Shown one piece after another: positions 23,817-31,782 of a stretch of 34,409 nt of DNA (position 1 is the first letter of the stretch; the number at the start of each line of letters is the position of its first letter). Position numbers and translations under genes: made by a program. Source of the DNA: Myxococcota bacterium (GTDB lineage Bacteria; Myxococcota_A; Polyangia; Polyangiales; Houyiibacteriaceae); NCBI GenBank assembly GCA_025453555.1, contig JALOQC010000007.1, positions 1-34,409 of the forward strand, read 5' to 3'. The notes below the pieces were generated by a model. The model was not told where the DNA came from, searched no databases, and worked only from the letters and a program-made list of their open reading frames with translations.

Positions 23817-24445
23817 GGCTCCTCGACGTCCACTCCGTCCGCGCCCGCGTAGCTCGCGGCTTCGTCGCCGAGCGCGAACGCGCGCAAGGTACCGCGCACG
23901 GCGGCCTCCATGCCGGTGAGCTGCGCGGTCATGCGCGACTCGATGATCGTGGGTCCGACGTCCGGGCAATACACCGTGACGATGACGCGCCCGTCGTCGC
24001 CGCCCGTCTCTTCGACGCGCACGCACTCCTCGAACTCTCCCGCCATCACCTCGACGCGCTCGTCGGTCGCGGTGATGCGCGCGGTGCGCCCGCTGCCGGT
24101 GTCCCACGACGCGCCCACCTCGATCGGCGCGCGCAGGAGCCACGTCGACGAGCCGGGCTCCCAGAGCCCCTCCGCGCGCCGTTCGTAGGTGAGCGACTGC
24201 CCGCCGTCGTTGCGGATCTCCACGCTCGTCCCGCGCACCGCGACCACGCGGCTGATCGCGAGCACGTTCGGCCCCACGCCCGTCTCGACGTCGTAGGTCC
24301 ACACGCTGCCTTCGGTCATCGGATAGAGGCGGTCGGGCGTGACGGGCCCGCGATCGACGGGGCGTTGCGCGCCGCCGCATCCGAGCGTGAGCACGAGTCC
24401 GACGAGCGCGAAAGCGTGGAGCGAGACGGGGTGGCACTTCTTCAT
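23813..24445 (-). CDS. Lipoprotein heading the Gld-like ABC operon
   Basis: 210 aa, ATG start. Lys-Lys at 2-3, hydrophobic FALVGLVLTLGC, with the lipidated Cys at 23. The mature part has the pattern YPMTEGSVWTYDV ... VGASWDTGSGRTARI ... EFEECVRVEE ... VIVTVYCPDVGPTI. This is a beta-rich fold seen in many myxobacterial envelope lipoproteins that begin with a 'LYPLxxGxxWTY' motif. C141 and C159 (approximate) could form a disulfide. Its stop overlaps the ATPase start by 4 bp. It therefore belongs to the transporter transcript and may be the outer-membrane or periplasmic partner or cargo; this is inference. It is the only gene of the block with an ATG start. Confidence 0.82.
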   Translation of the reverse strand: MKKCHPVSLHAFALVGLVLTLGCGGAQRPVDRGPVTPDRLYPMTEGSVWTYDVETGVGPNVLAISRVVAVRGTSVEIRNDGGQSLTYERRAEGLWEPGSSTWLLRAPIEVGASWDTGSGRTARITATDERVEVMAGEFEECVRVEETGGDDGRVIVTVYCPDVGPTIIESRMTAQLTGMEAAVRGTLRAFALGDEAASYAGADGVDVEEP

Positions 24446-24539
24446 GGAGGCTCTCGTTGCTCGGGGTTCGCGATTCGTTCCGTCGGGATCGGTCGTGACG
24501 TGCGCGATCGGCTTCGGCTCGTACGGGGCGTTCGAACGA

Positions 24540-24803
24540 TCAAAACACGTAGCGCAGCAGCACCCGCACGAAGAAGAGCGTGCACGTGACGAGCACGCCG
24601 AGCTGCACCGGATCGAGCGCGAGCCGCCCGCTCAGCTCGGTCGCGCGCTTCGCGACCTCGGCGTCCGCGCTCGACACGAGCGGCTTCGCGAGCGATCGCG
24701 CGGTCGCGAAGTCTCCCGCCTCGAACGCACGCTCCGCCTCGGCGAGCGCCTCTCGCGGATCGGTCGGCGCGGTGGCGCGCGGTTCGGTGGGTCCCGAAGC
24801 CAT
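24540..24803 (-). CDS. Small C-terminally anchored protein with a TPR-like helix pair
   Basis: 87 aa from the ATG at 24803; the frame is open upstream but reads as low-complexity. Residues 20-55 (DPREALAEAERAFEAGDFATARSLAKPLVSS) match one TPR hairpin with the A-G-D-F/Y-x-x-A-R consensus. Residues 65-85 (QLGVLVTCTLFFVRVLLRYVF) form a single C-terminal membrane helix at the very end. The arrangement is that of a tail-anchored protein with a cytoplasmic TPR. It lies 94 bp upstream of the lipoprotein that heads the Gld-like block, on the same strand. Function unknown. Confidence 0.68.
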   Translation of the reverse strand: MASGPTEPRATAPTDPREALAEAERAFEAGDFATARSLAKPLVSSADAEVAKRATELSGRLALDPVQLGVLVTCTLFFVRVLLRYVF

Positions 24804-25044
24804 CGAGCGCCACGTATCGGAGGGCACGCCGGGAATCAAGGCGCGGCCTTCGTTTCGCGTTCCTCGAGGGGGGGTCGACCCTGCTCTTCGGGGCCGAGGG
24901 CCTTCGCCGGCTCCGCGCGCGCCGTCACGGTTGGGCGACTCGAATCGGCTCCGCTTCTCCTCGGCTTCCTCGCGGGGCGCCGCCGACCGTCCCACGTACC
25001 GGGGAGCGCCGACGAGCGCGGATCGGCGCTCGCCGGCGTCCCGT

Positions 25045-25521
25045 TCACAGCCCGGCCACGATCCCGTCGACCACGCCCTGCGTCACGATGCGCAGCCGAC
25101 CGGTTCGGCTGGTCGCGCGGTTGGTCGACTCGCGCGCTTCGAAGCGATGCACGATCTCCCCGCCGATCAACCGAATCTCCACGTCCGCCACCAGGAACGC
25201 CGCGCCGTAGCGGGGGTTGCGGAACTCCCGCACTGCGATGAGCACGAGCGGTCCGCCCGGCTGCGCGCTCATCCGCCCCTGGTTCGCGAGCCCCTGCGTC
25301 ACGCGCTCCTGGATCGTCTCCAGCACGCGATGACGTTGAAGCATGGCGACTTTGTCCTGCGCCATCTCGGGCGACATCACGATCTGCACCGCGGACGCGG
25401 GCGCGGTCGCGAGCGGCGAGCCCGCGCGCGGCGCGACGGTCGGGACGTCGATGCGGAACCCGCCGCAGCCGAGGGAGAAGAGAAAGAACGCGACGACGAA
25501 GAAGAAACCTCGTTTCGACAT
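25045..25521 (-). CDS. Lipoprotein of unknown function (DUF4410-like in outline)
   Basis: 158 aa, ATG start. Signal Lys-Arg, then FFFVVAFFLFSLGC with Cys 19. The mature part contains QERVTQGLANQGRM and LVLIAVREFRNPRYGAAFLVADVEIRLIGGEIVHRF, then RLRIVTQGVVDGIVAGL. This is an alternating helix/strand arrangement as in DUF4410/DUF4136 envelope lipoproteins that form a small alpha/beta domain. No catalytic residues are visible. It lies 69 bp after the RHS gene and might be read as that gene's downstream neighbour, but its own signal peptide and base composition match the chromosome rather than the RHS tip. A 241-bp gap without recognisable features (apart from the palindrome GGGTCGACCC at 24872) separates it from the small TPR protein. 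Confidence 0.75.
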   Translation of the reverse strand: MSKRGFFFVVAFFLFSLGCGGFRIDVPTVAPRAGSPLATAPASAVQIVMSPEMAQDKVAMLQRHRVLETIQERVTQGLANQGRMSAQPGGPLVLIAVREFRNPRYGAAFLVADVEIRLIGGEIVHRFEARESTNRATSRTGRLRIVTQGVVDGIVAGL

Positions 25522-25528
25522 GAGTGCT

Positions 25529-25552
25529 CCGAGTGGATGGCCGAGTGGATGG
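25529..25552. repeat. Perfect 12-bp tandem duplication just before a start codon
   Basis: CCGAGTGGATGG occurs twice head to tail, 7 bp upstream of the ATG of the 25045-25521 lipoprotein (minus strand reads CCATCCACTCGG). It replaces the place where a ribosome binding site would be expected, and could be an operator or slippage product. Confidence 0.7.
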
Positions 25553-25558
25553 GGTGAC

Positions 25559-25583
25559 GATGGATCCGTGTGCAGGGTCCATC
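25559..25583 (-). terminator. Hairpin after the RHS gene
   Basis: GATGGATCC (25559-25567) faces GGGTCCATC (25575-25583) with a 7-nt loop, eight bases beyond the RHS stop. One pair is a G-T wobble when read on the + strand and a mismatch on the minus strand. No T tract follows. Confidence 0.4.
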
Positions 25584-25590
25584 TCGATGA

Positions 25591-28500
25591 TCAGGGCGAC
25601 CCGCCCGGGGGTAGCGGTCTACCCGTCACGGTGACCGTACTCGGTACGTTGGTTGGTGAGACGGCCAGGTCCGTACGCCGACCCACGGTTGCCCAGAACT
25701 GTGCTGCGCGAGCGCCGGTTGGGTCGGTGCCAGCATCCGGCCCGAAGCTCGCCGCAGAGCCGTTCCACAGTCGGTTCAGTTCCGGAGATGGTAGCTTAGT
25801 AGACCGATCCTTCTTCAGCTCGAAGGAAAGGGGGCCGAACGCCAGATTTAGAACGGAGGATCCACCGCCTTCTTTGGGCGTGTACTTCCCACCGAGGGAC
25901 AAGGGGCCAACACCCAAGTTCAGCGCAGCGCCTTCGCTACCCAGCGATCCCATGGGCGTGGTGACGTTCCATTCGGTTCTGTGACTCGTCAGACCGTTAT
26001 TGCCGACCGGGAACTTACCCTCCAGTCGGATCACGAAGAGCTCGTTGCTCGCGAAGGTGTTGGCCGCTCCTTGGGATCCGAACGTCACGGCAGCTGCGTG
26101 CGACGCGTCGGGGTGGACACTTTGTCCGCCCTTGCCATACAGAATGTCCGCTCGGAAGATGCTTTCTCGAGCCATCTGAACGACATCGGCTTGGGAGATC
26201 ATCGACAGGGCGCGCATGTTGCGATATCCGGGATCTTTCGTCGCGACCTCGTGCACCGTGAAGTTGAAGTTTCTGTCAACGACGACGGTCACGATGGCAG
26301 ACGCGAGCTCGGGCTCCAGTCCCGACGGGTCCACGAAAGAAACCGGATTGTTTGCCGCATAGGCGTACAGATTGCAGTCGACCTGACTCTCCACACACCT
26401 CGCGGGGTCCGCGAGGTAGAGCGGGTCGGGGGTGGTGAAGCTCCCGAGGCGCGGGTCGTAGTCGCGGACGCCCATCCGCACGAGGCCGAGGTCGCGGTCG
26501 CGTCCGTGCTCCACGAAGTCGAGGGCGTCGGCCAGCTCCGGATCGCGGGTGCGCATCCCGAAGGGGCTCGCCGCCGCGCGACCGTAGGCGTCCGCGATCA
26601 CGGTGCCGCGCGCGTCCGCTTCGACCGTCTCGAAGCGACCCCTGCGCAGCACGCCCACGAGCTGCCCCGCCACCCGCACCGGCTCCACGAAGCCACGCGA
26701 GCTCAGGTGACCGCCCGCGACGTACGCCGCGTCGGGCTGCCCGTTGCGCAGCTTGAGCACGCGACGTCCCTGCTCGTCGTAGCGGAGCTCGATCGAATCG
26801 CGTGCGGTGGTCGCGCCCACGAGGAGTCCGAACGCGCCGTAGCGAAGCTCGATCGGCTGGCTCCCACGTCGCTTCGTCACGCGGCCGGCCGCGTCGAGCT
26901 CGTAGGTGTCCGCGCCCAGCTGGATCGATCGCTCGCGGCGAACGATCGGGCGCGCTCCGGCGAGGTCGTCGACGTCGGTCAACATGCCGACGGGATCGTA
27001 GCTCCAACGCTCGAGCGCTTGGCGGCCGTCGTGCTCCACCAAGAACCCGCGGTCGTCGTAGCGGTAGACGTGATCCTCCACGTCGCGGTCCGCCTCGACC
27101 AGCTCGTGCGCGATCAAACCGCGCGCGTCGAGCTGCCAGGTGGTGCCGCTTCGGCGACCGTCCGCGTGGGTCAGCGTGAGGCCACGACGTCCGAGCGTGA
27201 CCGCGTCGAAGCTCACCTCCAGCTCCACGCTGCCGCCCGTACCGCCCGCGCTGCCCAGGCCGGCCGCGAAGGTCGCGCGCTCCACGCGCCCCAGCGCGTC
27301 GTAGTGCAGGGTGTAGAACGGCCGGCCGTCGAGCTCGACCTCCACCAGACGCCCGTTCTTGTCGTAGAAGAGCTCACGCGTGGAGCGCTCGACCTCGGTC
27401 CCGTGCTCGCGGATGACCCGCGTCGAGCTGCGGGGCTCGCCGTTCGGGTGGTAGACGTTCGTCACCTCCACCGTCCACGGACCGACGTTCGTGGTCTCGC
27501 GCCGCACCCGTCCGTCGACGTCGAAGACCTGCTCCCGCGCGTAGTCGCGCCCGCGTACGCGCGTGAGGCGCCCCCGTTGCGCGCGGTCGGAGAGCCCCGC
27601 GCCGTCGTAGGTGTGCACGAAGGACGCGCGGTCTCCGTCCGCCGACACGTCCTCGATCTCGATCAGCCGCCCGATCGCGTCGTAGGTGCTCGTCGACTCG
27701 TGCACCAAGGCGTCGTCGGTGTCGTACACGCGTCGGTGGGTCGCCAGACCCGTCACCGGATCGTGCTCGTGCTCGATGCGGCCGACGCCGGCTCGCCGAA
27801 CCTCCGCCGTCCTTCCGTAGGCGTCGAAGTCCACGTCGTGCCGCGTTCCGTCGGCGAGGGACACGCGACGCACCCGCCCGAGCACGTCGTGGACGAAGCT
27901 CGTCCGCGCGCCGCTCGCGTCCTCGACCCACACCGGACGCTCACCCGCGTCGAGCGCTCGCCGCGAGGTCCGCGTCCCGTTCGCGTTCTCCTGGCGCGTC
28001 TCGACGAAGCTCGCGCCCACGATCGCGCGCTGCGTCGAGGACGAGCCGGTCGCGCCCGCCGCGCACGTGCGGCGGTCGGTGTGCGCTGCGCCGAGGCCGG
28101 TCGTCCGGCTCTCCGAGAGCATCGCGCCGCGCCCCGCGTGCAGCATCGGGATCGTGAGCGCGAAGAGGTTCAGCGACGCAGGCTGCCCGTGCGCAAACGT
28201 CGCGGTGCTGGAGTCGACGCGGCGATGCTCCGTCAGCATGCCGATCGACCACTCGGGGCCCACCGCGCGTGCCTGCGCGATCTCGCTGCCGTCGGCGGCG
28301 ACGATCGACAACGTCTCCGCCCAGGCGACCGAGCCGCCCGCGAGGGTGTCCCGCGTCCGCACGTGCGTGGATTGCACGGTGGCGCCGAGCCGCGCGAGGC
28401 CCGCGTCGACGTAGAGGTACTGCACGAGCGGGGACGACGCGCTCAGCGAGTACCCGTTGCGCCACGCACGATCGAGCCGCTCGCGTCCGTCGAACTGGAA

Positions 28501-31428
28501 GTACTGCTCGTAGCGCAGCGTGGGATCGCGCTCGTCGACGAGCGACGTCGTCAAGTCGCGCAAGGTGTCGCGCCCGAGGCGATGAATCACTCCGTCCGGG
28601 TCGGTGAGGGTGGTCGGGAGCCCGGTGGCGGCGTCGTAGGCTACCCGAACCTCGCCGCGTCCCGGCGCCCGCGCGACCTCGAGGCGTCCACGCGCGTCGT
28701 AGACGATCTCCTGGAGCGTGCTCGCGCCCGCCGGCCCGAGCTGACGCACCCGCGTGGTCTGGCCGATGCCGTTGCGCTCCGTCGCGACGGTCTCCGTGAA
28801 GTCGAGCGACGCATCGGTGTGGCGCCCTTCGTACGTGACCTCGGCGCCGAGGCAGGTGAGCGCGCCCGACAGGCCCGGGAGGGCGGTCGTAGGCGTGAGG
28901 GTCTCGCGTCGGATCAGGGTGCCGCCCGGCAACGTCGTGCGCGTCTCGACCGGGCAGACGTCGCGGTCGTACGCGGTGATCTCGCTCGTGGTCGCGAGCT
29001 CGACGCCGGTCACCGCATCACGCCAACCGCTCGTCGAGCTCCGACGCCGCACCCAGGGCACCCCGCGGAAGGTGCTCGAGACGTGATCGTGTCGCGTGAA
29101 GCGAACGAGCCCCGGCGTGCGCACGTCGACGCGCTCGTCCCCCACGAGCACGCCCCACGTGTCGTCGTCGTGAAGAAACTCCGCGCGCCGCGTGAGCAGG
29201 GGACCGCGCTCGGTCACCGCGCCGAAGCCCACCAGGAAGCGCCCCACGCTGTGCGCGACCGGGCTCTCGTAGGTGTAGGTGATGCGGAGGTCGTCGACCC
29301 CGTACGAGCGGTGCGTGGTCGCTGCGAGCACCGTCTGGCGCGAGGCGATCCCGGGCTCCGGCGCCATCCACGCGTACTCGAACGCGACCCGCGAGCCGCG
29401 CCCGTCGTGAACCTCCGCGAGCAGACCCGTGCTCGGACGATCGAGCTCGAGGCCGTGCGCGACCACGAGCTGCCCGCTCCCCGACGTGAGCACGATCTCG
29501 GTGCCACCTTCGCCGCGCAGATCGAGCGGCACCGGCGACGACACGTTCGCCCCCGCCGGCCGGAGGCCGAGCCCGGGCACCTGCACCTGCCGGAAGGTGC
29601 CGGCGTTGCGGTTCGTGAAGACGCGAATCGACGACGAGGTGGCTTCGAGCACGTCCACGAGCCCGTCGTGGTTCAGATCGACGAAGTAGATCGCGGGCGG
29701 CGGCGCCGGCGGCGGCGGCGGCGCGAGGGACACGGCGTTTCCGTTGAAGTCGAAGAACTGCGTCCCCGCCCCGTTCGTCTCGAACACGCCGCCGCCGACT
29801 CCGAGCCAGGTGGCGAGCGACCCGGAGCTCAACCGCACGACCAGATCGACCACCCCGTCTCCGTTGACGTCCCGGAACCACGAGGTGCTCGCGGAGAAGG
29901 CAAGGTTGTTGAGCCGCAGGTTCTGAGCGGTCGGCGTCGACGCGAAGCGTGGAAGCGCTTCGGTGGACTCGTTGCGCAGGATCTGGAGCGTGGAGCCGAC
30001 CAGGCGCACCAGGTCGGGTCGTTGGTCTCGGTCCACGTCGACGAGCCGCGTGTTCGCGCCGAGGCGCCAGTTGCCGCCGTTGGCGCCACCGAGCGACTGC
30101 GACGCGAGCTGCACGCCCTCCCGGTCGCAGACGTACGCGGTGGTCGCGCTCGCGGACGCGTTCATCGCCAACACCTGGTGCTCCTCGAGCCGCGGGTGGA
30201 GCGGGACGAGCATGCGCGGCGGGTTGGCGACGTTCGTCGGGAACCGACAGAACGCGTTCGCGGTCGGGTTGGGCGACAGAGCCCGCGAGGACCACGACGA
30301 GCCGTTGGCCATCAACAACGTTTGATCCGCGGCGCGTTCGAGGTCGATGCGGCCGTCTTCGTCTTGATCGAGCGCGGCGCTCCGATCGGGCTGAATCAGG
30401 TTTCCGCCTTGGACCTCGGTGCGAAGGTGCGCGCTCAGGGCCGGAATCTCGCGAAAGCGGGAGTCCAGCAGCGTCTGATCTCCGAAGTCGTACGTGTACT
30501 CGGTCGCCGGATCGGTCTGGCCGGAGGCGTACTCCTTCTGCACGCGCTCCAGGTACGGGACCCGGGTGGTGGTCCCGAGACGGTGCGTGAGGACGTGCCG
30601 GTGTCGGAGCCCGTACCCACCACCGGCGACGCGCGCCTCGACGTGCACGCGGTCCACCCGCCGATCGAGCACGAAGCGGTGGCGCCCCTCGTAGCGCGGG
30701 AACGGGGTCGTGAGGTTCACGTAGTCCACCCGCGCGCGGTAGGTGTCGGTCGCGCCCGCGGGGCCCCAGGTCACGCTCGACAGATAGGGCTGGCTCGCGT
30801 TCGCGCCGCCTTGCCAGACGTAGGTCAGGTTCGTCTGGGCGCCGAGCGTGTCGGTGACGCGCGTGAGGTACCACGCGTAGACGCCGTGCGCGGTCACCAC
30901 GCGGGTCGAGAACTCGAAGCGGGTGCCGTCCGCGTCGATCGCGGTCCAGGTCGTGGTGGTGCCCGCGCCCGAACGCGTGATGCGAACCCGCGAGTGCAGC
31001 CCGGACACGTAGTACGCGCCGTCGGAGCCACGGGCGAGCCGACCCCACGGGCTGGCGTGCTCGTCGCTCGCGTAGTCCACCTCACCCACCAGCGCGGTGC
31101 GACGGATCGCCAGGTCGTTGCGGAAGCCCATGCCCCACTCCGAGAGCCCGTGGTCGGGCGAGTAGCTCGGCGTCACGCCCGCCAGCAGCGGCGCGCGGTC
31201 GGAGGGCAGGTCGAGCGGCAGCGCGAGCGAGTACGCGCCCCGCGCGAGCTCTTCGGCGCCGAAACGTTTGCCTCCGAGGTTCCCGACGACCGCGCCCCGG
31301 GTCGGCGCCGTGAAACGTGGAGGTTGCACGAGCTGGTCTCGGCTCTGAGCGGAGACGCTCGTCGCAATCGATACGGACATCAGCGCGCTCAAAGCGCATT
31401 CGATCCACTTGATTGTTCTTCGTGTCAT
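25591..31428 (-). CDS. SpvB/TcdB-RHS protein (Tc toxin B/C-like) with variable C-terminal tip
   Basis: 1945 aa from an ATG. Signal peptide to about residue 28 (ATSVSA-QS). Then comes an SpvB-type N-terminus (GAYSLALPLDLP, GLSEWGMGF) and three FG-GAP Ca loops: DVDRDQRPDLV (about 462), DVNGDGVVDLV (about 520) and DLNHDGLVDVLE (about 583). A polyproline run sits just before the last loop. A TcdB-middle region follows (LLAEVHDGRGSRVAFEYAW, YESPVAHSVGRFLVGFG). From about 940 come YD repeats (YDARGRLEVA, YDAIGRLIEI, YDKNGRLVEV, YDEQGRRVL). The RHS core ends in VRDYDPRLGSFTTPDPLYL, NLYAYAANNPVSF and DPSG at 1700-1703. The last 242 residues are an unrelated tip with clearly lower GC and no recognised toxin motif. 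Secretion by Sec with surface or extracellular function is inferred. Confidence 0.9.
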   Translation of the reverse strand: MTRRTIKWIECALSALMSVSIATSVSAQSRDQLVQPPRFTAPTRGAVVGNLGGKRFGAEELARGAYSLALPLDLPSDRAPLLAGVTPSYSPDHGLSEWGMGFRNDLAIRRTALVGEVDYASDEHASPWGRLARGSDGAYYVSGLHSRVRITRSGAGTTTTWTAIDADGTRFEFSTRVVTAHGVYAWYLTRVTDTLGAQTNLTYVWQGGANASQPYLSSVTWGPAGATDTYRARVDYVNLTTPFPRYEGRHRFVLDRRVDRVHVEARVAGGGYGLRHRHVLTHRLGTTTRVPYLERVQKEYASGQTDPATEYTYDFGDQTLLDSRFREIPALSAHLRTEVQGGNLIQPDRSAALDQDEDGRIDLERAADQTLLMANGSSWSSRALSPNPTANAFCRFPTNVANPPRMLVPLHPRLEEHQVLAMNASASATTAYVCDREGVQLASQSLGGANGGNWRLGANTRLVDVDRDQRPDLVRLVGSTLQILRNESTEALPRFASTPTAQNLRLNNLAFSASTSWFRDVNGDGVVDLVVRLSSGSLATWLGVGGGVFETNGAGTQFFDFNGNAVSLAPPPPPAPPPAIYFVDLNHDGLVDVLEATSSSIRVFTNRNAGTFRQVQVPGLGLRPAGANVSSPVPLDLRGEGGTEIVLTSGSGQLVVAHGLELDRPSTGLLAEVHDGRGSRVAFEYAWMAPEPGIASRQTVLAATTHRSYGVDDLRITYTYESPVAHSVGRFLVGFGAVTERGPLLTRRAEFLHDDDTWGVLVGDERVDVRTPGLVRFTRHDHVSSTFRGVPWVRRRSSTSGWRDAVTGVELATTSEITAYDRDVCPVETRTTLPGGTLIRRETLTPTTALPGLSGALTCLGAEVTYEGRHTDASLDFTETVATERNGIGQTTRVRQLGPAGASTLQEIVYDARGRLEVARAPGRGEVRVAYDAATGLPTTLTDPDGVIHRLGRDTLRDLTTSLVDERDPTLRYEQYFQFDGRERLDRAWRNGYSLSASSPLVQYLYVDAGLARLGATVQSTHVRTRDTLAGGSVAWAETLSIVAADGSEIAQARAVGPEWSIGMLTEHRRVDSSTATFAHGQPASLNLFALTIPMLHAGRGAMLSESRTTGLGAAHTDRRTCAAGATGSSSTQRAIVGASFVETRQENANGTRTSRRALDAGERPVWVEDASGARTSFVHDVLGRVRRVSLADGTRHDVDFDAYGRTAEVRRAGVGRIEHEHDPVTGLATHRRVYDTDDALVHESTSTYDAIGRLIEIEDVSADGDRASFVHTYDGAGLSDRAQRGRLTRVRGRDYAREQVFDVDGRVRRETTNVGPWTVEVTNVYHPNGEPRSSTRVIREHGTEVERSTRELFYDKNGRLVEVELDGRPFYTLHYDALGRVERATFAAGLGSAGGTGGSVELEVSFDAVTLGRRGLTLTHADGRRSGTTWQLDARGLIAHELVEADRDVEDHVYRYDDRGFLVEHDGRQALERWSYDPVGMLTDVDDLAGARPIVRRERSIQLGADTYELDAAGRVTKRRGSQPIELRYGAFGLLVGATTARDSIELRYDEQGRRVLKLRNGQPDAAYVAGGHLSSRGFVEPVRVAGQLVGVLRRGRFETVEADARGTVIADAYGRAAASPFGMRTRDPELADALDFVEHGRDRDLGLVRMGVRDYDPRLGSFTTPDPLYLADPARCVESQVDCNLYAYAANNPVSFVDPSGLEPELASAIVTVVVDRNFNFTVHEVATKDPGYRNMRALSMISQADVVQMARESIFRADILYGKGGQSVHPDASHAAAVTFGSQGAANTFASNELFVIRLEGKFPVGNNGLTSHRTEWNVTTPMGSLGSEGAALNLGVGPLSLGGKYTPKEGGGSSVLNLAFGPLSFELKKDRSTKLPSPELNRLWNGSAASFGPDAGTDPTGARAAQFWATVGRRTDLAVSPTNVPSTVTVTGRPLPPGGSP

Positions 31429-31782
31429 GGTCGTCGCTTCGGATGGGTGGTTGATACGGATCGTCGTGAGGCGATGGGATGGATGTGAAGTTCGAGATGG
31501 GAACGCGCTGTCGTCGACGTGCTAGGTGTCGAACGGTGCGGCGAAGAGCCGTGTGCGCTCCTGGATGCGAAGAGAACCGGAACGGCTTCGAGGCTCAGTT
31601 CGAGGAACGAGCGACTCGTGCCTGGGAGCGCCCCGCGTCACGGCGCCATCCACGGCCTACGACCTGCGCGCTGGCGCGTTCGGTCGAGCGCGAGGAGCGT
31701 CGAGGTACGCTTCGCGATCCAAAGGGATCGGAGACGAGGGTCCACGCCCACGAGTCTTCGCGACTGTGGACCCGGCGGCGCA
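31429..31782. other. 354-bp intergenic region upstream of the RHS gene
   Basis: It lies between two minus-strand genes. It holds an 8-bp inverted repeat near the upstream gene's stop (31738-31773) and a small perfect hairpin CGATCC-AAAG-GGATCG (31715-31730). An ATCC-rich stretch (on the minus strand) lies in the last 60 bp before the RHS start. The RHS promoter must be here, but I cannot place convincing boxes. No coding frame has family signals. Confidence 0.6.
31738..31773 (-). terminator. Hairpin after the 31783-34409 gene
   Basis: GGGTCCAC (31738-31745) pairs perfectly with GTGGACCC (31766-31773), with an inner AGTC/GACT stem. It starts nine bases after the stop codon of the upstream gene. 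No T tract is seen, so it may act with Rho or as an mRNA-end stabiliser. Confidence 0.5.

Noticed and set aside
24872-24881. Palindrome GGGTCGACCC in the gap 24804-25044
   Set aside because: A single short palindrome in GC-rich DNA, not placed relative to any promoter.
25981-31488. A very long open frame on the + strand (about 1835 codons) opposite the RHS gene
   Set aside because: Its translation is Arg/Val/Glu/His-rich with no family motifs, and it mirrors the codon bias of the minus-strand RHS gene, whose domains are unmistakable. Shadow frames of this size are normal at this GC content.
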